From: Limnohabitans sp. MMS-10A-192
GTDB taxonomy: Bacteria; Pseudomonadota; Gammaproteobacteria; Burkholderiales; Burkholderiaceae_C
Reading direction: 5' to 3'
Assembly: GCF_003063335.1 (NCBI RefSeq)
Contig: NZ_NERX01000001.1
Span: 248,001 to 312,000, forward strand
Length of the DNA: 64,000 nucleotides
The notes under the pieces were generated by a model. It made no database searches and had not been told where the DNA came from. It saw only the letters and a list, made by a program, of their open reading frames with translations. The stretch's first letter is position 1. Every line of letters starts with the position of its first letter. The translations under genes were made by a program, and so were the position numbers. Positions 31,007 to 37,674 of this stretch are shown piece after piece.

Positions 31007-32052
31007 CCGCCGAAAAAGTGAAGCCGGAATATCGGCTGCTGGCGAATCAGACCGACATCACCAGCAAGATCAGCAACCGGCTGATTTCCCTGCGCTACAC
31101 GGACGAAGCCGGCATGGAATCCGACATGCTGGAAATCACCCTGGCAGATCACGATCCCGACAATCCGATCCAGGTGCCGGCCACCGGCGCCGAGTTGGAA
31201 TTGTTCCTGGGCTACGATGGCAAGCACCAGCGCATCGGCATGTTCGTATGCGATGAAGTGGAAATGGCTGGCTGGCCTGGTGAAATGACGATCCGCGCCC
31301 GCGCTGCCCCTTTCGATGTATCAAAGGGCGGCCTGGCCAACCTGCAGAGCCAGAAAACGCGCAGCTGGGCGAAGGGCACGCTGCTGGGCAGCATGGTGAA
31401 AAAGATCGCAAAGGAACACGGCATGGCCCCGGCTGTGATGGATGTCCTGGCGAAGATCGCGCTGCCCCACATCGATCAGGCGGATGAATCCGATCTGCAC
31501 TTCTTGGGCCGCGTGGTGAAAAAATACGATGGCATCGTGAAGCCGGCAGCCGGGAAGCTGATCCTGGCGAAGATCGGATCGGCCAAAACGATCAGCGGGC
31601 TTTCGCTGCCATCCGTCACCCTGGGGCCGGATGATGTGTCGCGCTTTCGCGTGGTGATGTCGAAGCGGGAAACCGCCGGCATGGTGGTGGCGTACTGGCA
31701 CGCCATGAAATCCGCGAAGCGCCACGAAGTGAAGGTGGGCCAGGGGGAGCCGGTGAAGCGGCTGAAGATGTATTACCCCACCCAGGAAATGGCACTGGCT
31801 GCAGCCCGTTCAGAATTGGATCGCCGGGAGCGCCGCAAGGTCACTGTGTCGATCACGCTGCCAGGGCGCACTGATCTGGTGGCTGAAGGCCGGGTGATCC
31901 TGGACGGATTCCGCGATGGTGTGAATGGCGAATGGAGCATCACCAGGGCGGAACATAGCCTGGATGGCAATGGCTTCACCACTACGGTGGAAGCAGAGCA
32001 GCCGAACGATTCAATCGTGCCGGATGTGGAAGATTCCGCCGAAACCCCGTAA
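30997..32052 (+). CDS. D: Late-control/hub protein, P2 gpD family
   Basis: The 351-aa protein has PEYRLLANQTDITSKISNRL, RYTDEAGMESDMLEITLADH, DEVEMAGWPGEMTIRARAAP and DESDLHFLGRVVKKYDGIVK. RSELDRRERRKVTVSITLPG lies near the end. gpD (T4 gp27-like) is the baseplate hub that holds the gpV spike. It is the last phage gene; the stop is about 110 bases before the attachment-site sequence. Confidence 0.95.
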   Translation: MGLTAEKVKPEYRLLANQTDITSKISNRLISLRYTDEAGMESDMLEITLADHDPDNPIQVPATGAELELFLGYDGKHQRIGMFVCDEVEMAGWPGEMTIRARAAPFDVSKGGLANLQSQKTRSWAKGTLLGSMVKKIAKEHGMAPAVMDVLAKIALPHIDQADESDLHFLGRVVKKYDGIVKPAAGKLILAKIGSAKTISGLSLPSVTLGPDDVSRFRVVMSKRETAGMVVAYWHAMKSAKRHEVKVGQGEPVKRLKMYYPTQEMALAAARSELDRRERRKVTVSITLPGRTDLVAEGRVILDGFRDGVNGEWSITRAEHSLDGNGFTTTVEAEQPNDSIVPDVEDSAETP

Positions 32053-32058
32053 AATCCG

Positions 32059-32129
32059 TTCCGCAACTACTGCCGGCCACGTTGGAAAATCAAGCAGTTA
32101 GATCACCGAATCCTGGCATGGTTGCGGAA
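32059..32129. repeat. 9-bp perfect inverted repeat between gpD and attR
   Basis: TTCCGCAAC at 32059-32067 and GTTGCGGAA at 32121-32129 are perfect complements with 53 bases between them. No open frame or T-run is associated. The location next to the att core suggests integrase/accessory-protein sites or an RNA hairpin; neither can be decided here. Confidence 0.45.
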
Positions 32130-32159
32130 ACTAAAAGGCGATAAGGTGCTGATTTAATT

Positions 32160-32230
32160 GGTTTTCTCGCAGGACTTGAAAACCGTCGACTCGCAAGGGT
32201 CCGTGAGTTCGAATCTCACCGCTTCCGCCA
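32160..32230 (+). other. Right attachment site (attR): 3' part of tRNA-Ser(TGA)
   Basis: From about 32173 the sequence matches a tRNA-Ser(TGA) from the anticodon loop CTTGAAA (32175-32181), through the variable arm (GACTCGCAAGGGTC) and T-arm (GAGTTCGAATCTC), to the acceptor CGCTTCC-G-CCA ending at 32230. The 5' half (acceptor GGAAGCG and D-arm) is absent; unrelated phage DNA precedes it. This is the pattern left when a phage integrates in a tRNA gene and supplies its own 3' copy at the other end. GGTTTTC (32160-32166) and GAAAACC (32178-32184) form a perfect inverted repeat at the crossover region. The fragment cannot make a functional tRNA. Confidence 0.88.
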
Positions 32231-32247
32231 AAAGTCAAAAACGCGCC

Positions 32248-32275
32248 GAATGTCCTGCATTCGGCGCGTTTTTTG
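32248..32275. terminator. Bidirectional Rho-independent terminator
   Basis: AACGCGCCGAAT-GTCCTGC-ATTCGGCGCGTT is flanked by A-run upstream and T-run downstream, so it can stop transcription from both sides. Rightward it served the original tRNA-Ser gene; leftward it serves the large lipoprotein gene whose stop is at 32323. Confidence 0.92.
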
Positions 32276-32322
32276 TACTTACTAAACAAGACGCTCAGCT
32301 GCCGATGAGCCGCGCCGCTTTA

Positions 32323-34434
32323 TCAATTTGAGTAGTTTCTGAATGCGTAGAAATGGCTTGCATCTGAGCCGTCATTGATCCGACTTATCAGATCGATATC
32401 TGTGACGACTGTCGGAGCAGGCGTAGTCTTGAAAAGCCCATTGTCACATTGAGGTTCTGAGGCCTTTTCCCCGCAGAAAATAGCACCGCTACGTGCTGAT
32501 GATCTAAAAAGTGCGGAATCCTCGTAGGAATTTCGTCTTCCAATGTTTCCGCTGAAGGTGGTGGCATTCCCATAAAAACCATAAATTCGAGCACGGTACG
32601 TCGCTGGCTCAGAACCTTTGAGATAAGGATCGGAATCGCTCGCCACAGACCAAGTCAGATCGACCTTATCACCTAGAGGTGTGAAATATCCAACAACGGA
32701 ATTAGCAACCAGACTCAAATTATTTTGAGTCTGGAAACTGACCGTTGGTAGATTTTTCAAAGAGGGCAACGGTACAGACTTTTTAAATCCATCAACTGTT
32801 CTGGCTCTCGCAGTTGTTTTGTAATATTGAGTAGCTGATATTGTGTTGTCCGCAAAATAATAGTCGAATTTCCAAGTTCCGAATTGGGGCAATTTTTCAA
32901 TTTGAGCATCTGAGAAATCGTCATCAACAAAAAACAGAAATGCCCCTTCTTTAAACTTCGGATGCACAACAGGTGCAGTACCCGCGAATTTAGATTGAAC
33001 TCTGATGAATCCAGTAGTGGATGGAGTGACCGCGTCTTTTGAAAGGGTGAAATAAGAAAAGTTGCAGACTCCGCCCCCTGTCACATTGGGCTTCATGGTG
33101 ATTTGCCCCTGATCACCCGCATCGTTATAAGGTGGTGTCGTGATGACCACTTTCACCCAATTTTTGGTGTAACTGTTGCACGGCAGGTCAAACACATAGC
33201 CCACGCTGTCATAGGTGTAGGCCGCGTCTTTGGGAAACTCTCGTCTTTGCGCATAGGGACTCACACCACCTGGATAACGGTATTGATTGCCAATGATCCG
33301 GTACTGGTTGTCAGAGGGGTCCAGCCTGGCCACGTTTTTCTCGTACTGGAAGTTGCCGTAATCGTCTTGCCAACGGTAACCAAATACCACGTCGCCTGCA
33401 GTGGGACCATTAGCAACAGATTCCAAGACGGTGTAGTAGTACTTGGGCGAGATAAATTTCACGCCAGGATTTGCCGTGAAAATACCTCCGAAATGCTGAT
33501 CAGACTTCACCAAAGAGCCGTTCAGTTTGTATGCCGCAGGATTATTCCCATAAAAAATGGCTTTGCATTGAGCAGCGGTGATGTCTGCAGCAGTTCCAGC
33601 TGTATTGCTTGTACGAGCCGTTTTATCGAGCGCATAGCAACTGGTCATTTGGTCCAGCAGGGCTTGGAGCTTGACGCTCAATCCATCGGTCGCCAGTTCG
33701 TTGGCATTCACTGCTGGCAGGGTCTTGTAACTGGCGGCGCTGCTGAAGCTGACATTCGGCAAGTCTTCACCTTCTTTGACGGCTTTGCGCAAGGTCAGAT
33801 CAATGGTGGAAGACGAGCCTTTAGGCTCAATCTTCACATCGAGCGAGTCCAACAACTTGTCAAAACCTGTGCCGTTGGCGGCAAAACTGACGGTTTGCGG
33901 GTTGGTGTTCGCAGACAAATTGAGCGCATCGAGCAAAGGCTTGATCGCAGCCAGCATTTCCTGATTTTTGGAAGCCAAGGTCGAACTGCTGATCGTGGCC
34001 AATTTGGCGGCAATCTCACTGATCAAACTTGTGGGATCGCCCGTAGGTGACAGACGGGCGGCAATCAGGTTGGTCAGTTGGTTGACGTTGGCTGTGGCTG
34101 TGGCGCCGGCCTCGGCCACAACGCTGAGCAATTTGGTGGAACCATCATCCGCGATGATGATCAAGGGAAATTTGGCGGTTGCGGGGATGGATGCGCTGTA
34201 GCTACCATCGGCCGCAACCGTTGCTGGGCTTTGCAGCAAGGCGACACCATCAGCACTGTAGATCTGCACCGTGGCGGCAGCCATAGGTGCACCGGTGGCG
34301 GCTATGCCCGCAAGAGCGATGGTGCTGCTGCCTGGTGTGCTGGCGGTATTGCCACCACCTCCACAACCTTGAATGCCGAGCAGGCCAAAACTCAGTAAGG
34401 CCACACCGGCTGCTGAGATGCTTGTCTTGATCAT
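32323..34434 (-). CDS. Large secreted lipoprotein, 703 aa
   Basis: The precursor starts MIKTSISAAGVALLSFGLLG and has lipobox-like GIQGC with Cys24 and then a Gly run. Residues about 35-120 (STIALAGIAATGAPMAAATV, QIYSADGVALLQSP, DGSYSASIPATAKFPLIIIA) look like the carboxypeptidase-regulatory or Big-type domain common at the N-terminus of Burkholderiales lipoproteins. A helical segment follows. The last about 450 residues are Tyr/Asp/Phe-rich with no known domain. The RBS is CACAAGAGGAAAAA. It is 200 bases downstream of the CHAT gene cluster in the same direction. A link to that cluster is possible but unproven. The 3' part is clearly AT-richer than its 5' part. Confidence 0.8.
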   Translation of the reverse strand: MIKTSISAAGVALLSFGLLGIQGCGGGGNTASTPGSSTIALAGIAATGAPMAAATVQIYSADGVALLQSPATVAADGSYSASIPATAKFPLIIIADDGSTKLLSVVAEAGATATANVNQLTNLIAARLSPTGDPTSLISEIAAKLATISSSTLASKNQEMLAAIKPLLDALNLSANTNPQTVSFAANGTGFDKLLDSLDVKIEPKGSSSTIDLTLRKAVKEGEDLPNVSFSSAASYKTLPAVNANELATDGLSVKLQALLDQMTSCYALDKTARTSNTAGTAADITAAQCKAIFYGNNPAAYKLNGSLVKSDQHFGGIFTANPGVKFISPKYYYTVLESVANGPTAGDVVFGYRWQDDYGNFQYEKNVARLDPSDNQYRIIGNQYRYPGGVSPYAQRREFPKDAAYTYDSVGYVFDLPCNSYTKNWVKVVITTPPYNDAGDQGQITMKPNVTGGGVCNFSYFTLSKDAVTPSTTGFIRVQSKFAGTAPVVHPKFKEGAFLFFVDDDFSDAQIEKLPQFGTWKFDYYFADNTISATQYYKTTARARTVDGFKKSVPLPSLKNLPTVSFQTQNNLSLVANSVVGYFTPLGDKVDLTWSVASDSDPYLKGSEPATYRARIYGFYGNATTFSGNIGRRNSYEDSALFRSSARSGAIFCGEKASEPQCDNGLFKTTPAPTVVTDIDLISRINDGSDASHFYAFRNYSN

Positions 34435-34634
34435 TTTTTCCTCTTGTGAATTGAAATCTTCATCTAAACAACAATGGGTTGATAAAGATGACAGTAAAGA
34501 GTCTAGTACTCAGAGTCGAAAAATACCAGTTTTTATAATCAATTAAGGATTTTCAACACTGCATCAGGACAAAGCAAAACACGAAAAGTAAATATTAGTG
34601 AGTCAAATTTTCGTGGGCACGTTGAACTGCAGGC

Positions 34635-37607
34635 TCAACGCCCCCCTTCACCCACCAGCGCATAAGGTGCCCAAAACGCGGGGTGGCCATAGTTGGGGGA
34701 TTTCATGGTTGACAGCATGCCTTGGCGCAGGGCTTCTGCGCGGCGAATGGCGGGGTCTTTCTGATACGCGGCAAACGTTTGCGTGGTCAGCTGCATCGCG
34801 CTTTCTGACTCCACCGACCAGTGCGTCACCAACAGGCTGCGGCTACCGGCGAAGAAAAAGCCCCGAGCCAATCCGCTCAAGGCTTCTTCGGCTTTGCCAT
34901 CGGCACCGGCCGTGTTGCAAGCCGACAGGACCACCCAGTCTGCGTTGAGCTTGAGCGACAACACATCTTCCAGCGTGAGCAAGGGCGACTCATTGGGGTT
35001 GCTGTTGCCCGCCATGGCCAGCGCGGGTTGGTTCAAATTGGGCAGATCACCGGCCAACAAACCGTGGGTGGCAAAGACCACCACTTTCTTTTTGCCCAGC
35101 ACACCCGAAGCACTGCTCTTGAGCACCGACTGACGTGTGGCGTCTTTACCCAAGATCACGTCCTGCGCAGGATTGGCCACCATGATTTTGGCCAGCTCCA
35201 GCACTTCGTCACGCGTCTCGGGCAAGGTGGGCAGCTTGCTGTAATTCACATAGGTTTCTGCATCCATCACGTTGCGCGATACGGACTCCAAGGCGCGCAG
35301 TGCAACGGCCGACCGGACAACCGAGCCGACCGGGGCTGCGGCGACTTGGCTGGCTTTGGGATCAAAGGCGGGATCACCCCAGGCCATCAAGGCTTGCGGA
35401 CTGGACGCTTGTTCCCCCAGTTTTTTCAAGGAGAGCCAGCCGTTGGCGGTGGGCACGTGGCTGATCGCCAAGTCCTTGATGAGCCATGATGACTCAGCGG
35501 GGCTGCTTGCGGCATTGGGGCTGCGCGTCAGAACGGCCAGTGGCAGTTGCGCCAAAGCACCACTGGTGGCCACGATCAAATGCGCTTTGCCTTGCAGCTT
35601 GGCGTCCAAGGGGCCCAACAGTTCTTTGTAGAGTTGGTGCGAATCGGCATGGGCAAAGGCAGGCGCCTTGCTGCCGTATCCGGCCACATCGAGTGTTTTG
35701 CGAATGCGCGTGACCAAGCCTTGAACAGCGCTTTCGGTCAAGGGTGAGCGGTGAAAGCTCACACCGCCTTGCGCATCAATGGCCCAGACATAAGTTTGAT
35801 CGTCCATCGGCAAGATGGACACAAACAGTTCGTCCGCTTTGAGTTGCTTGGCCACGTCGGTGTGGCTGGGCGACTTGGGCTGAATGAGCTGGAAGTACTC
35901 GGGGTATTGCTTCTGGATTTGCGCTTTGTAGTCCTTGCGCTGCGCTTCCAACTCGAGCTTGCGTTCACGCATTTGCGCCACCACTTGGGGGTTGCGTTTT
36001 TCGGCCACCTCTGAATTTTGGTTGGCAATGTAAGTGCTCAGATTGGTGATTTCGTTGCGCGCATCTTGCTCTTTGCGGATGATGTCCGATAGACCAGGCA
36101 CATTCACGCCAGCACGCACGGCGGCCTCGGTCAGGGCTTGCTGCACACTGGAAGTGCCGATCTGGTCAGCCACCGTGAAAAGAATTTGCGCGTCATGCAA
36201 GTTGCTTGCCGCTGTCGGGGACAGAAGCTGCATGTAGCTTTGCAAAATGAAGCGCTTCATTTTCCGCTGAATCGCGTTTTCGGCAAAGTCACCTGACAGC
36301 GATTCGGGTGCGCTCAGGTTCAAGCTGGCCTTGTCAAATGCCAAACGGGCTTGGTCTTTTTGACCGCCCATGGACAGTGCCTGTGCCAGCAAGCCACGAG
36401 TCAACGCCGTATAAAAATGAGCCTCTCCAAAAGAGGCCACATTGCTTTGCAACTCTGCGTCCAACAATTTAACGGCTTCTGCGTAGCGTTGTGCTTTCAA
36501 ATAAGCCCAACCACGCAATGCCACTTGCTTGTCAACACGACCTGCCTTTTGCCTAGCTACCTCGGCCACATCCAATCGTTTGATCAGCTGCGCCCAGTCG
36601 TCCATGCCCGCCAAGGCCACATGGATCTTGTCTTGTGCACTCAGGCGAAAGTGCGATTCTTGGTCCAGGTTCTGCGCATCCAAAAGGGTCTCAATCTTTT
36701 GGCTGAACTGCAGGGCATCTTTGAACTGACCGGCCGTGTTGTAGTGCTCTGCCAGCATCATGAAAAAGCGGACCATGCTGGCTTCAGAAAAACCAAACGA
36801 CTTGGCCGTTTTAAAAACCTCTCGCAATGTCCACTCGGCATCAGAGGCCAGACCTGCATCCATTTGCCGTTTGGCATGCATGGCCTGAATCACCAACAAA
36901 TACTCTCGACCGCGAGACTTGATGTTCTCGTCAGAGGTCCAGCTGAGCATGCGCAAGACATCTTTGCTTTTGGCCACCGCCAGTTTGGAGCTCTCGATGG
37001 CTTGTGTCCATTGCCCCGAACGGCTCTCCAATTCTGACTTTCCCGCAAAGTAGATCATCTCTGCACGCGCAATGCCGTAAGGAGCGAGCCCGCGACGCGG
37101 CAGCATGCCAAACTCGTTACGGATAATTTCTCCGGACTGGGTGATCAGCTCCCCTGCCCGCTTGAGATTTTGATCCTGCATGTAGTAGTAAGACAACTCA
37201 ATTTGCGCACTGACCCTCAAGGGCAACCAAGCAATTTCCTTGGCCAATTCTTCGCCCAAGCGGTAGGCCTCCGCGCGCTCCCCTTTGATCCACATCAGCT
37301 CACGCAAAGAAGACTTGGCCCAGTTGTCGTTTGCGAAGGGCATGGCCTCTCGCAGGAATTTTTCTTCATTGACCGTGTCGCCCAACAACCTGGCGGCTGT
37401 GCTTTTTTCTTTGAGCAAGGCCTCTTTGGTGGCGTTCAATGCGCCCGGGTCTACTGGTTTGTTGACCAGCTCTTGCAGGCGCTGGGCTTCTTTCGCTGAA
37501 ATCTTGAGCTGCCCCACCTCTTCCATTTGCGCCCAGGATGCGCTCGAAAACAGGCTGCCAAAGACCACGACAGCAACAGCCGCCCAGACGGAAAGACGCT
37601 GTGACAT
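34635..37607 (-). CDS. Secreted TPR-CHAT caspase-like protease, paralogue 1
   Basis: The 990-aa protein begins MSQRLSVWAAVAVVVFGSLF and has a signal peptide ending SSASWAQ. Residues about 50-500 are helical TPR-type repeats. A coiled segment (NPQVVAQMRERKLELEAQRK) precedes the C-terminal CHAT domain (about 640-990). CHAT is a caspase-clan (CD) protease domain; the His/Cys dyad is intact at about His848 (VVVFATHGLLAGDLP) and Cys897 (VVLSACNTAGADG). The typical GLARGFFFAGSRSLLVTHW follows. The start is the ATG at 37607 with GGAGTGAAG before it. It lies 67 bases after paralogue 2 and is the last gene of the caspase/CHASE2 cluster. The signal peptide places it in the periplasm, unlike the cytosolic TPR-CHAT of type III-E CRISPR. 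Confidence 0.9.
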   Translation of the reverse strand: MSQRLSVWAAVAVVVFGSLFSSASWAQMEEVGQLKISAKEAQRLQELVNKPVDPGALNATKEALLKEKSTAARLLGDTVNEEKFLREAMPFANDNWAKSSLRELMWIKGERAEAYRLGEELAKEIAWLPLRVSAQIELSYYYMQDQNLKRAGELITQSGEIIRNEFGMLPRRGLAPYGIARAEMIYFAGKSELESRSGQWTQAIESSKLAVAKSKDVLRMLSWTSDENIKSRGREYLLVIQAMHAKRQMDAGLASDAEWTLREVFKTAKSFGFSEASMVRFFMMLAEHYNTAGQFKDALQFSQKIETLLDAQNLDQESHFRLSAQDKIHVALAGMDDWAQLIKRLDVAEVARQKAGRVDKQVALRGWAYLKAQRYAEAVKLLDAELQSNVASFGEAHFYTALTRGLLAQALSMGGQKDQARLAFDKASLNLSAPESLSGDFAENAIQRKMKRFILQSYMQLLSPTAASNLHDAQILFTVADQIGTSSVQQALTEAAVRAGVNVPGLSDIIRKEQDARNEITNLSTYIANQNSEVAEKRNPQVVAQMRERKLELEAQRKDYKAQIQKQYPEYFQLIQPKSPSHTDVAKQLKADELFVSILPMDDQTYVWAIDAQGGVSFHRSPLTESAVQGLVTRIRKTLDVAGYGSKAPAFAHADSHQLYKELLGPLDAKLQGKAHLIVATSGALAQLPLAVLTRSPNAASSPAESSWLIKDLAISHVPTANGWLSLKKLGEQASSPQALMAWGDPAFDPKASQVAAAPVGSVVRSAVALRALESVSRNVMDAETYVNYSKLPTLPETRDEVLELAKIMVANPAQDVILGKDATRQSVLKSSASGVLGKKKVVVFATHGLLAGDLPNLNQPALAMAGNSNPNESPLLTLEDVLSLKLNADWVVLSACNTAGADGKAEEALSGLARGFFFAGSRSLLVTHWSVESESAMQLTTQTFAAYQKDPAIRRAEALRQGMLSTMKSPNYGHPAFWAPYALVGEGGR

Positions 37608-37674
37608 CTTCACTCCAATTCTTAAAACTTCTTGAAAGCAGGAATTCATTTTGAATCGATGCATGGCGGCAGAA

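Noticed and set aside
32160..32230. A functional tRNA-Ser gene
   Set aside because: The acceptor 5' strand and D-arm are missing; only the anticodon loop to CCA end is present.
33103..34050. 315-codon forward frame opposite the large lipoprotein
   Set aside because: The reverse lipoprotein has a signal peptide, RBS and continuous coding; the forward frame has none of these.
34615..34640. CGTTGA/TCAACG stem at the end of the last CHAT gene as a terminator
   Set aside because: The stem is short and no T-run follows; the transcript may continue into the lipoprotein gene.
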